Positions 1 to 5,572 of a DNA stretch of 5,572 nt are shown here, one piece after another. Positions within the stretch are counted from its first letter, which is position 1, and every line of letters starts with the position of its first letter. Both the position numbers and the translations under genes were made by a program. Below the pieces are notes generated by a model. It was not told where the DNA came from. It saw only the letters and a program-made list of their open reading frames with translations, and did not search any database. Source of the DNA: Pseudomonadota bacterium (lineage in GTDB: Bacteria > Pseudomonadota > Alphaproteobacteria > Rhodospirillales > UBA2165); assembly GCA_027592155.1 (NCBI GenBank), contig JAQCKY010000199.1:1-5572 (forward strand), given 5' to 3'.

Positions 1-997
1 CGGTTGCGGCGGATTGGCGGCGGTCAATGGATCGAGCCTGTCCACAGCTGCAACAATGACCAAGATCGCAGTGCCGCAGATGCTGCGCTTCGGCTACGAT
101 CCGCGCCTCGCGGCGGGCTCGGTGGCGGCGGGCGGCACGCTTGGGATTATGATCCCGCCCTCTCTCGGCATGATCATCTATGCCGTTATTACCGAAACAT
201 CCATCGGGCGCATGTTTGCCGCCGGTATTGTGCCCGGCATCGTGGCAATCCTTCTCTATATAGGGGTGATCATGGTATGGACCCGGCTGCGCCCGGACCT
301 TGGCCCGGCCAGCGAACGGCAAGACTGGTTCGCGCGCCTGAAATCTCTGGGCCAGGTATGGGGCGTGGCCTTGCTGTTCGGCGTGGTGATGGGGGGTATC
401 TTCGTCGGCCTGTTTTCACCGACCGAGGGCGCCGCGGTCGGATCGTTCGGGGCCCTGGTGATCGGTGTCGCCACCCGGCGTATCACCTGGCAGGTCTTCG
501 TCGAGTCGGTCCGGGAAGCGGTGCAAATTACGACCATGGTGATGTTCATTCTGGTCGGTATTTCGATCTTTGAATTCTTTATTACTTCGGCCCAATTCCC
601 CCAGGAGATGGCTCGCTTTATCGAGGGGCTCGAGCTGCCCAACTTCATCGTGATGTTGGGTATCATCCTGTTTCTGATCGTCCTTGGTGGGTTTATGGAG
701 GTGATCGCAATCATTTTCATCACCACGCCGTTCATCTTTCCGATCATCGTCGAAATGGGGTTCGATCCGGTCTGGTGGGGGATCGTGATGATCGTGGTTG
801 CCGAGTTCGGCGTTGTCACGCCGCCCGTCGGCATGAACGTCTTTGTAGTCGCCAAGATGATGCCCGAAATCACCATCGGCGGTCTCTACCAAGGCATTTT
901 CCCCTTTCTCGCGGGCGATGTGATCCGCCTGATTCTCATCCTGGCGATCCCGGGACTTGCGCTCTGGTTGCCTAACCTTCTATTTGGAGTTCCCTAA
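1..997 (+). CDS. TRAP transporter large permease subunit, DctM family (5' partial)
   Basis: This is the large inner-membrane subunit of a tripartite ATP-independent periplasmic (TRAP) transporter, which carries the ion-coupled translocation path for small organic acids or amino compounds delivered by a periplasmic binding protein. The reading frame is open from base 2, so the gene starts left of the window. About 331 residues are visible; DctM proteins usually have about 425-445, so roughly 100 N-terminal residues are missing. Family motifs seen: IPPSLGMIIY (about bases 152-181), GLFSPTEGAAVG (about 407-442) and TPPVGMNVFVV (about 818-850), separated by long hydrophobic stretches consistent with at least six membrane segments. 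The frame ends in GVP and TAA. The first in-frame start-like codon (TTG at 14) is not the real start, because residues before it (GCGG) fit the family's glycine-rich segment. The small permease gene follows 3 bases later, so the two are co-transcribed. Substrate cannot be told from this subunit. Confidence 0.95.
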   Translation, partial: GCGGLAAVNGSSLSTAATMTKIAVPQMLRFGYDPRLAAGSVAAGGTLGIMIPPSLGMIIYAVITETSIGRMFAAGIVPGIVAILLYIGVIMVWTRLRPDLGPASERQDWFARLKSLGQVWGVALLFGVVMGGIFVGLFSPTEGAAVGSFGALVIGVATRRITWQVFVESVREAVQITTMVMFILVGISIFEFFITSAQFPQEMARFIEGLELPNFIVMLGIILFLIVLGGFMEVIAIIFITTPFIFPIIVEMGFDPVWWGIVMIVVAEFGVVTPPVGMNVFVVAKMMPEITIGGLYQGIFPFLAGDVIRLILILAIPGLALWLPNLLFGVP

Positions 998-1000
998 GAT

Positions 1001-1501
1001 ATGGATGAAAGCTGGGAATATCTTCTGCCGCGCAGTCTGGTGCGCCTCGGCAATCTGCTCAGGGATATCGCCGGATGCGCGCTGATCCTGATGATGTCGA
1101 TAACAGTCTTCGATATCGTGGCGCGCGGTATCGGATTTGGCAGTATCGAATGGGTGATTGAGGCCTCGAGCTTGTCGGTGCTGATCATCGTCTTTTTCGG
1201 GCTCGCGGGCTGCACCGCGGCAGGTGGCCATATCCTGATCGATCTCTTTACCCGGAACAACAAAACCTCCACCAACCGTCTGATCGACGGCTTCTGGTTG
1301 ATGGTTATGGCCGCGATGTTGGTATTGATCGCCTGGTATTCGTTGGACGATGCGCTGATTACCCACGGTACCGGGGAGCGGACGGAAGTGCTTCATCTAT
1401 CGCCGCTGGTCATAATCATTCCGTCAGTGGGGGGAATGGTTGTAACAGCGCTTGTCGCGCTCTGGATCGGTATCCGGGCTTATACGCAGAAGCCGGATTA
1501 G
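1001..1501 (+). CDS. TRAP transporter small permease subunit, DctQ family
   Basis: This 166-residue protein is the small membrane subunit that packs against the DctM subunit of a TRAP transporter and is required for uptake. Four hydrophobic segments are visible at about residues 24-44, 54-73, 94-115 and 134-158, the standard DctQ topology. The family signature is present: an EW..E stretch (E50, W51, E54) entering the second segment and GGHILIDLF (residues 75-83), matching the usual 'GGHI.VDL'. Length is typical (about 150-190). The ATG at 1001 is preceded by GGAG at 986-989, inside the last codons of the upstream large-subunit gene, so the two are likely translated from one mRNA. The oddity is order: most TRAP operons run binding protein, small permease, large permease, whereas here the small subunit follows the large one and ends the + strand unit. 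No binding-protein gene follows, so it must lie upstream or elsewhere. Confidence 0.92.
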   Translation: MDESWEYLLPRSLVRLGNLLRDIAGCALILMMSITVFDIVARGIGFGSIEWVIEASSLSVLIIVFFGLAGCTAAGGHILIDLFTRNNKTSTNRLIDGFWLMVMAAMLVLIAWYSLDDALITHGTGERTEVLHLSPLVIIIPSVGGMVVTALVALWIGIRAYTQKPD

Positions 1502-1508
1502 GCTGCAC

Positions 1509-1991
1509 CTACAATCGCGCGACGGCCATGACGATGGCAAACCCAAGTGCGTAAGCCGTGTGCATGATAACCGGTGCCGCGATGTTGTTGACGCCGTCGG
1601 GCGCTGCGCTCCCGAAAACTCCAAATTTGAAAGCCGGATACTGAACGAACCAGGCGAGGATCAGTGTCGCCAGGCCGTATATAAAGGCCGGCAAAAAGTG
1701 GTTATCGGGGGTGATGTCCAGGACCAGCAGGGCGAGGGGGTATCCAAGCGCGACAACGCCGCCACCGACCAAATAATGGAAGAGAGTGGCCACGAGGCCT
1801 TCGCCGGGTTGGGGCGGAAATGTCTCGCGGGCATCGATCACGAACCGGCCTTTGGCAAACCCCAAGACCCAGCGCCCGAGTTGACCGTCCATACCATGGG
1901 AAAGATTCAGCGGACCGAACAGGCGGCCGGATTGGTCCATCGTCCATGTCGCGGCGAGCCCGGCGATGAAGGACCAAATCCACAGGCTCAT
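1509..1991 (-). CDS. DUF2938-like small membrane protein
   Basis: This 160-residue hydrophobic protein has no biochemical function I can name. By recalled pattern it resembles the DUF2938 family of predicted inner-membrane proteins: GRWVLG (residues 39-44) followed by KGRFVID (47-53), PPQPGE (59-64), a histidine-tyrosine pair in the next hydrophobic segment (H72, Y73), and a late QYPAFKFG stretch (117-124) before a final segment with H144. About four membrane segments are visible (roughly 5-18, 68-91, 98-118 and 138-157), and length fits the family. The start codon overlaps the aminotransferase stop in an ATGA (1988-1991), which argues for translational coupling and for this exact start. The stop lies 7 bases from the converging TRAP small-permease stop. 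The family call rests on motif memory; membrane location and gene reality are more secure. Confidence 0.8.
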   Translation of the reverse strand: MSLWIWSFIAGLAATWTMDQSGRLFGPLNLSHGMDGQLGRWVLGFAKGRFVIDARETFPPQPGEGLVATLFHYLVGGGVVALGYPLALLVLDITPDNHFLPAFIYGLATLILAWFVQYPAFKFGVFGSAAPDGVNNIAAPVIMHTAYALGFAIVMAVARL

Positions 1992-3307
1992 GATAGGGTT
2001 TCCAAGACCCCGGCAACTGTGCCGACCAGTTCGTCGATCTGATTTTTTTCGATGATCAGCGGGGGTGCGAGGGCGATGATATCGCCGGTGACACGGATCA
2101 TTACGCCCGCTTCAAAACATTTGACTAACATCTCATGGCCTCGGGCCCCGGGGGTATGATCGCCGGCAGACAGTTCGATGCCCGCCGCCAGTCCGATGTT
2201 CCTAATGTCGATGACATGGGGATGGTCTTTAAGGGCGTGAACGGCGTCCTCGAAATAGGGTGCAATGCTGTCGGCGCGGGCGAACAGATCATCCTTGGCA
2301 TAAACGTCGAGCGTCGCCAGCCCGGCGGCGGCGGCCAGCGGGTGACCGGAATAAGTATAACCGTGGAACAACTCCATGACGTTTTCCGGCCCGTTCATAA
2401 AGGCGGTCTGGATTTGATCGCTGACGACGGTTGCGCCCATGGGCACGGCGGCGTTGGTGAGGCCCTTGGCGATGGTCATCATGTCGGGTTCGACGCCGAA
2501 TTTTTCGGCCGCCGTCACCGCACCGAGACGTCCGAACCCGGTGATGACTTCATCGAAGATCAGCAAAATGCCGTAGGCCGTGCAGATTTCGCGCAGGCGC
2601 TCGAGATAACCGACCGGTGGAACCAGGACGCCGCCGGCACCTGCTATGGGTTCGACGATCAACGCCGCGATGGTGTCGGCACCATACAGCGCAACGAGCG
2701 TTTCGAGGGAGTCGGCAAGATGTACACCCCAGCTTGGCTGGCCTCGTGAAAAGGCGTTCTCTTCGAGGTTATGGGTATCCGGCAGATGACTAACCTCAGG
2801 CAGGAGGGCACCGAAATGCTTCCGGTTGGGTGTGATGCCACCGACCGAGATGCCACCGAACCCGGCGCCATGAAACCCCCGCGACCGGCCGACGAGCCGG
2901 CGCCGTTCAGGGTGGCCCGATATGCTGTGGTAAGCGAGGGCAATCTTGAGCGCGGTATCGACGGTTTCGGACCCTGAATTAGCGAAAAAGACGTGATTGA
3001 GACTGCCCGGCATCAGGGCCGCAACCCGGTTGGCCAGTTCGAACGCCTTGGGATGACCGAGTGCATATGACGGGAGGTAATCGAGGGAGGCCGCTTGCTC
3101 TTGAATCGCCGTCACGATCTCGGGGCGGGAGTGCCCCGCATTGACGCACCAAAGCCCCGACGTTCCGTCCAGGATGGGACGACCGTCGGCGGAAGTATAA
3201 TACATACCCTCCGCCGCGACGACGATGCGCGGGTCCTTCTTGAACAAACGGTTCCCCGTGAAGGGCATCCAATAGGCACTGAGATCGTTAGGCAGGGCAG
3301 TGTCCAT
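1988..3307 (-). CDS. Class III (omega-amino acid:pyruvate type) aminotransferase
   Basis: This 439-residue cytoplasmic enzyme should be a pyridoxal-phosphate (PLP) transaminase moving the amino group of an omega-amino acid or amine (beta-alanine-like) to pyruvate. It is close to the family length (about 440-450). Motifs in order: YWMPFTGNRLF (12-22), GLWCVNAGH (51-59), phosphate-binding NSGSE (110-114), GFHGAGFGGISVGG (144-157), VEPIAGAGGVLVPP (218-231), FDEVITGFGR (251-260; D252 for the pyridine nitrogen), TIAKGLTN (278-285; K281 is the Schiff-base lysine) and FHGYTYSGHP (314-323). R405 lies in MIRVTGD, where related enzymes keep a substrate-carboxylate arginine. No key residue is missing. 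The ATG at 3307 is the first start after an in-frame upstream TGA; its ribosome site is weak. The pattern fits beta-alanine:pyruvate transaminase best; taurine:pyruvate or another amine specificity cannot be excluded. A DUF2938-like gene overlaps its stop. Confidence 0.95.
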   Translation of the reverse strand: MDTALPNDLSAYWMPFTGNRLFKKDPRIVVAAEGMYYTSADGRPILDGTSGLWCVNAGHSRPEIVTAIQEQAASLDYLPSYALGHPKAFELANRVAALMPGSLNHVFFANSGSETVDTALKIALAYHSISGHPERRRLVGRSRGFHGAGFGGISVGGITPNRKHFGALLPEVSHLPDTHNLEENAFSRGQPSWGVHLADSLETLVALYGADTIAALIVEPIAGAGGVLVPPVGYLERLREICTAYGILLIFDEVITGFGRLGAVTAAEKFGVEPDMMTIAKGLTNAAVPMGATVVSDQIQTAFMNGPENVMELFHGYTYSGHPLAAAAGLATLDVYAKDDLFARADSIAPYFEDAVHALKDHPHVIDIRNIGLAAGIELSAGDHTPGARGHEMLVKCFEAGVMIRVTGDIIALAPPLIIEKNQIDELVGTVAGVLETLS

Positions 3308-3314
3308 GGTCGCG

Positions 3315-3325
3315 ATTGGTCCAAT
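3315..3325. promoter_or_regulatory. Small palindrome ATTGG-T-CCAAT before the aminotransferase start
   Basis: A perfect 5+1+5 base palindrome lies 7 to 17 bases upstream of the aminotransferase ATG, in the place where a Shine-Dalgarno sequence would sit. With a one-base spacer it cannot fold as an RNA hairpin, so if it matters it acts as a double-stranded DNA site. Its TTGGTCCAA core looks broadly like short symmetric operators of GntR-type regulators, but I cannot name a regulator and none is encoded in view. Chance occurrence is quite possible. Confidence 0.35.
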
Positions 3326-3366
3326 TGTTCAAATAGGAGTGGTGCTACTTCACGTTTTGCAGCGCA

Positions 3367-3394
3367 ACTATATCAACTCAGTCATCCGAGACAA
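3367..3394 (-). promoter_or_regulatory. Putative sigma70-type promoter of the aminotransferase operon
   Basis: On the minus strand a TTGTCT hexamer (3394-3389, 4 of 6 to consensus) is followed after 16 bases by TATAGT (3372-3367, 5 of 6). Transcription would begin near 3360, giving a leader of about 50 bases before the ATG at 3307. It sits between the terminator of the upstream gene and the aminotransferase start, the expected place for an independent promoter. Confidence 0.45.
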
Positions 3395-3426
3395 CGCTTG
3401 TTATGCATATCCGCTACGCAGGCATG

Positions 3427-3451
3427 AAAAAGGCCGGGATCTACCCGGCCT
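3427..3451 (-). terminator. Intrinsic terminator after the VPLPA-type protein gene
   Basis: A perfect 8-base stem (AGGCCGGG at 3431-3438 with CCCGGCCT at 3444-3451) encloses a 5-base loop. Read on the minus strand it runs into a T-rich tail from the A run at 3427-3431. It begins about 22 bases after the TAA of the gene at 3474-4304, so it closes that unit and separates it from the aminotransferase promoter downstream. There is no T run on the other side, so it should act only on minus-strand transcription. Confidence 0.9.
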
Positions 3452-3473
3452 CTCGAAATCTGTTATTTATCAA

Positions 3474-4304
3474 TTAGGCGGCGGAAGCCTTTCGGCGGCG
3501 CGCCATAATTCCCAAGCCCGCAAGACCGAACAGGAACATCGGCAGGGCGGCGGGAATCGGAACCGGATATTGCAAGTTATCGATGCCACCGGAACCACGC
3601 AGCACGAACTCAATGCCCCGCACATTCAAGGGATCAAACGCCACCCTGCCATAACCGTTATTACCGAGATTGTCCTCTAGGAGGAGCGAAGTAATTAAGG
3701 TCGACAGGCTGGCATCGCTAAAGAGATTGACGGTGAAAGGCTTCTCCGTGTTGGCTTCGACATCGAAATAGTCGAACCCCTCAAACAGGAAGTCGTTGAC
3801 GAAGCTGAAAGTAATCGTCGTCGGCCCCGCATGGTCATCGGCGACAGGGACGAACCCACCTGACGTGTCAATGCCGCAATGGGTCGCGTTACAGGTGATC
3901 GGCGTGTTGCCCTGAGGGCCCGGGGGGTTAATGTTCTTGTTAGACTCGACGATCAAAATATTGCCGGGGTCTAACGCATTAGGGCCGCCGCCGTCCCAAT
4001 AGTTGATGATTTGCGAGCCGCCGGTGGACGTCCCTGCAGTAATGCCCACCCGAGAGAAGGGCGAAAGCAAATCGTCATCATTTCCAAGGCCCTGGTTGCT
4101 GGTATCGAAGACGACGGCCTTGCCGATACCGCCTGTCGCGGAAACGGTTACTCCCTCGGAGGCGTATTCGTCATCGACGATCAGGCCAAGTTCAAATACG
4201 GGTTCGTCGAAGGTCAATGAGCCTGTAGACGCCGCAAATGCGTCTCCCCCGCCAACGAGACCCATGACCAACAACGTTGATGCAAAATATGTCGATATTT
4301 TCAT
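3474..4304 (-). CDS. Secreted PEP-CTERM/VPLPA-type sorting-domain protein
   Basis: This 276-residue protein looks exported and processed by an exosortase, the Gram-negative analogue of sortase. Residues 1-25 form a signal peptide (MK start, hydrophobic core, likely cut after AFA or AFAA). The C-terminus has the tripartite sorting tail: PVPIPAALP (247-255), a hydrophobic segment (256-267) and a basic end ARRRK (268-272). This fits the VPLPA variant of PEP-CTERM. The middle is a beta-rich acidic domain: TFDEP near 31, DDEYASEGVTVSA (44-56), FDTSNQGLGNDDDLLSPF (66-83, possibly metal binding), two cysteines at 138 and 143, FEGFDYFDVE (174-183), and GSGGIDNLQY (237-246) just before the tail, a common lead-in. 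Function of the mature domain is unknown; surface or exopolysaccharide-matrix roles are known for the class. A strong ribosome site sets the start at 4304; a 12-residue longer frame would need TTG at 4340. No exosortase gene is in view. Confidence 0.9.
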   Translation of the reverse strand: MKISTYFASTLLVMGLVGGGDAFAASTGSLTFDEPVFELGLIVDDEYASEGVTVSATGGIGKAVVFDTSNQGLGNDDDLLSPFSRVGITAGTSTGGSQIINYWDGGGPNALDPGNILIVESNKNINPPGPQGNTPITCNATHCGIDTSGGFVPVADDHAGPTTITFSFVNDFLFEGFDYFDVEANTEKPFTVNLFSDASLSTLITSLLLEDNLGNNGYGRVAFDPLNVRGIEFVLRGSGGIDNLQYPVPIPAALPMFLFGLAGLGIMARRRKASAA

Positions 4305-4308
4305 CGGA

Positions 4309-4317
4309 CTTCCCCTT
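4309..4317 (-). promoter_or_regulatory. Ribosome binding site deciding the start at 4304
   Basis: On the minus strand AAGGGGAAG lies just upstream of the ATG at 4304, with 6 bases between GGGGA and the start codon. It is among the better ribosome sites in the window. It also places the start so that the signal peptide begins MKIS rather than with a 12-residue extension from the upstream TTG. Confidence 0.75.
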
Positions 4318-4334
4318 AAATACTCACTCAAATA

Positions 4335-4402
4335 GGACAAAACTCCGGACGCCTTTGCCGCGGCTCCACAACTTCATCCCGTTAGAGCATTTTTTTGTCC
4401 GG
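4335..4402 (-). repeat. Overlapping inverted repeats in the leader of the VPLPA-type gene
   Basis: Two short inverted repeats share one arm. GGACAAAA (4335-4342) is complementary to TTTTGTCC (4393-4400), and CCGGAC (4345-4350) is complementary to GTCCGG (4397-4402). On the minus-strand transcript CCGGACAAAA near 4402-4393 could pair with either partner but not both. The arms are about 50 bases apart, so pairing is possible but not strong. The rest of the 221-base gap between the OsmC gene and this gene shows no ORF, tRNA-like fold or terminator that I can support. Confidence 0.3.
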
Positions 4403-4444
4403 TACAGGCTCCCACAAAGCTCTTGAGTCGCAACGGATATACAA

Positions 4445-4473
4445 CTTCTAAGGGATTTTCCGAGGTTTGTAAA
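4445..4473 (-). promoter_or_regulatory. Weak candidate promoter for the VPLPA-type protein gene
   Basis: On the minus strand TTTACA (4473-4468, 5 of 6 to the -35 consensus) is followed after 17 bases by TAGAAG (4450-4445, 4 of 6 to the -10). It would give a leader of about 135 bases that contains the overlapping inverted repeats at 4335-4402. The match is modest, and read-through from the OsmC gene is an alternative, because I see no terminator after that gene. Confidence 0.25.
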
Positions 4474-4525
4474 GCCCAACTCTCTCTTTACGAGCATGTA
4501 TGCGGTTCAGCGGGCGTTTATTTTG

Positions 4526-5023
4526 TTAAATATCAATCCACTCACCATCCACCTTCAGCCGGTGGCCGATTGGCATGCCTTTAAGGATGATTTGTTCGAC
4601 AAAACAGCCCTTCTGGGCTGTATGGATCAGCCGGATCTGTTCCTCGGTCGTGGCCGGGCTGTCGAGTTCGATGTCGATGGCTATGCCGTCTGGAATTCCG
4701 ACATAGGGTTCCCGGCCCTTTTGTTCGGCCCGCCAATTGAAGCGTGCCATCATGACGACGTCGTTTACTTCGATTTTGAGTCGTTTCGCAAAGGCTCGTA
4801 TTTGCGTCATCAGGCAGGATGTTGTGCCCATGGCGAAATAGGCGAGCGGGCGGGGCGCGGTATCGTCGCCGCCGTGAAAGTCTCCCTCATCGGACGCCAT
4901 TTCCCAACTGTCCTTGCTCCCGGTATGGGTGATGACGGCCTCCGTGCGCATTTTGCCGACCGATTTTGCGACTGCTTCAAATTCGACATCAAAGGTGTGA
5001 ATTTTTTCGCTCGCGTCACTCAT
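4526..5023 (-). CDS. OsmC-family protein
   Basis: This 165-residue cytoplasmic protein belongs to the OsmC/Ohr superfamily, dimeric thiol peroxidases or related proteins that detoxify organic hydroperoxides with two reactive cysteines. Seen: an N-terminal beta region, then DEGDFHGGDDTAPRPL (45-60), matching the family's 'DE....GG.D.AP.P' entry to the long central helix, the first cysteine C70 in TTSCL, and the second, C140, in AQKGCFVEQ. Their spacing fits the peroxidatic/resolving pair. The end (GEWIDI) is compact and length is only slightly above typical (about 140-160). It is not clearly classical OsmC or Ohr, so the peroxidase role is an inference from the family; some members have other roles. 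The ATG at 5023 is preceded by a purine-rich GGAAGAAAG (5040-5032). The EamA gene is divergent across 90 bases, and the VPLPA-type gene lies 221 bases downstream on the same strand. I found no convincing promoter for it. Confidence 0.9.
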   Translation of the reverse strand: MSDASEKIHTFDVEFEAVAKSVGKMRTEAVITHTGSKDSWEMASDEGDFHGGDDTAPRPLAYFAMGTTSCLMTQIRAFAKRLKIEVNDVVMMARFNWRAEQKGREPYVGIPDGIAIDIELDSPATTEEQIRLIHTAQKGCFVEQIILKGMPIGHRLKVDGEWIDI

Positions 5024-5042
5024 AGTTTGTACTTTCTTCCAC

Positions 5043-5071
5043 TTGTTTCAGAATTTGCGCGTGGCTATCAA
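5043..5071 (+). promoter_or_regulatory. Weak candidate promoter for the EamA transporter gene
   Basis: TTGTTT (5043-5048) is followed after 17 bases by TATCAA (5066-5071), each a partial match to sigma70-type hexamers. It lies in the 90-base region between the divergent OsmC and EamA genes and would give a leader of about 36 bases. Matches are poor enough that chance is likely. Confidence 0.2.
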
Positions 5072-5113
5072 GATTGGTTACTCATTCCCGTCGCTGCCCG
5101 TTATGACTAGGGG

Positions 5114-5572
5114 ATGGCGCGCAAAAATCTCCTCATTGGCCTGCTCCTGATGATCATGGCCGGGACGGCGTTCTCACTCAAGGACGCCTTTGTGAAACTG
5201 TTGGACGGTCACTACTCGGCGGTCCTCGTGGTCTGGGCGCAGTTCGTCTTTACCGGCCTGTTGTTTCTGTTTATCAGTCTGGCCCGAGAGGGTGTGAAAG
5301 TTCTGATTCCCCGCCCGTTCGGTTTGCAAGTACTGCGAAGTCTGTTCGTCCTATCCGGTATGGGAACCTTTTACGCGGCGATTTCCTACATTCCCTTGGC
5401 GGAAGCCACGGCGATGCAGTTCATCGCACCGCTGGTTGTCACCATCGCGGCGCCGTTCGTTCTCAAGGAACGGGTCGATGCCCGCCGGATTCTTTCGGTC
5501 ATCGCCGGTTTTATCGGGGTCGTGGTCATCACTTCACGGCTGCGCGAGGGCGAAGTGCTTGGTTATATATTC
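5114..5572 (+). CDS. EamA/DMT-superfamily transporter (3' partial)
   Basis: The frame from ATG at 5114 stays open to the right edge, giving 153 residues of a protein that in this family is usually about 290-300 long: the first five-helix half of a ten-helix inner-membrane transporter of the drug/metabolite superfamily. Hydrophobic segments lie at about residues 6-25, 36-56, 73-92, 97-117 and 126-141. Family features include SLKDAFVK after the first helix, LRSLFVLSGMGTFYAAISY (74-92), IPLAEATAMQFIAPL (93-107), and an ERVDARR loop (119-125) before GFIGVVVI. Substrate is not predictable; members export amino acids, metabolites or drugs. The start is the first possible one after an in-frame TAG at 5108-5110. 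The only Shine-Dalgarno-like run, AGGGG at 5109-5113, touches the ATG with no spacer, so initiation is unusual or leaderless, or the true start is a later ATG (5150 or 5156). It is divergent from the OsmC gene. Confidence 0.92.
   Translation, partial: MARKNLLIGLLLMIMAGTAFSLKDAFVKLLDGHYSAVLVVWAQFVFTGLLFLFISLAREGVKVLIPRPFGLQVLRSLFVLSGMGTFYAAISYIPLAEATAMQFIAPLVVTIAAPFVLKERVDARRILSVIAGFIGVVVITSRLREGEVLGYIF

Noticed and set aside
256..892. Long minus-strand open frames opposite the TRAP large permease gene
   Set aside because: Their translations are rich in T, I, N and P or in D and H with no recognisable domain, and they lie antisense to a clearly recognised DctM gene. They are codon-bias shadows.
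1452..2042. A 196-residue plus-strand frame opposite the DUF2938-like gene
   Set aside because: The translation is hydrophilic with no family resemblance, while the minus strand gives a coherent membrane protein coupled to the aminotransferase by an ATGA overlap.
2135..2749. A 204-residue plus-strand frame inside the aminotransferase gene
   Set aside because: It is antisense to the region encoding the catalytic lysine and other conserved aminotransferase motifs, and its product shows no domain.
1..3307. A single uptake-and-transamination pathway joining the TRAP transporter and the aminotransferase
   Set aside because: The two units are convergent and share no visible regulatory element. 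TRAP-aminotransferase partnerships exist for taurine-like compounds, but nothing here supports that beyond adjacency.
4305..4340. A 12-residue N-terminal extension of the VPLPA-type protein starting at TTG 4340
   Set aside because: A strong ribosome site lies just before ATG 4304, and the extension would put charged residues ahead of a normal signal peptide.
4381..4400. The T run after GTTAGAGCA as a plus-strand terminator
   Set aside because: There is no stable stem immediately before the T run and no plus-strand gene ends nearby, so it is better read as part of the leader of the minus-strand gene.
4496..5110. A 204-residue plus-strand frame spanning the OsmC region
   Set aside because: It is antisense to a recognised OsmC gene with both conserved cysteines and has no recognisable motif of its own.

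Overview
The window reads as a chromosomal segment from a G+C-rich, probably alphaproteobacterial genome. The reasons are a tripartite (TRAP) transporter, an omega-amino acid:pyruvate-type aminotransferase, and a protein with a C-terminal sorting tail of the VPLPA type, a tail often seen in marine and soil Alphaproteobacteria. The assignment rests on protein style only, because there is no rRNA, tRNA or other marker gene. Coding density is high, and I see no mobile element, CRISPR array or RNA gene.

Layout, left to right. Bases 1-1501 (+ strand) hold the end of a TRAP large permease gene (DctM type, cut by the left edge), followed 3 bases later by the small permease gene (DctQ type). Bases 1509-3307 (- strand) hold a class III aminotransferase gene, whose stop overlaps by 4 bases the start of a small DUF2938-like membrane protein gene. 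This pair converges on the TRAP genes with a 7-base gap. Bases 3308-3426 are the aminotransferase leader, with a plausible sigma70-type promoter and a small palindrome just before the start codon. Bases 3427-4304 (- strand) hold a secreted, C-terminally anchored PEP-CTERM/VPLPA-type protein gene followed by a clear intrinsic terminator. Bases 4305-4525 are its leader. Bases 4526-5023 (- strand) encode an OsmC-family protein. Bases 5024-5113 are a divergent intergenic region, and 5114-5572 (+ strand) is the first half of an EamA/DMT-family transporter gene cut by the right edge.

How the parts relate. The TRAP permeases form one transport complex whose periplasmic binding protein is not in view. 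The aminotransferase and DUF2938 genes look like a translationally coupled two-gene operon. The sorting-tail protein is probably a single-gene unit, since it has a strong ribosome binding site and its own terminator; its exosortase is not in view. OsmC and the EamA transporter are divergently oriented. A shared pathway between the TRAP transporter and the aminotransferase (uptake and transamination of an amino compound) is conceivable, but the convergent layout gives no direct support.

I did not find evidence of a new defence, mobile or RNA-based system. The points most worth a second look are the orphan VPLPA-type protein, the palindrome in front of the aminotransferase gene, the aminotransferase-DUF2938 coupling, and the M-before-Q order of the TRAP genes.
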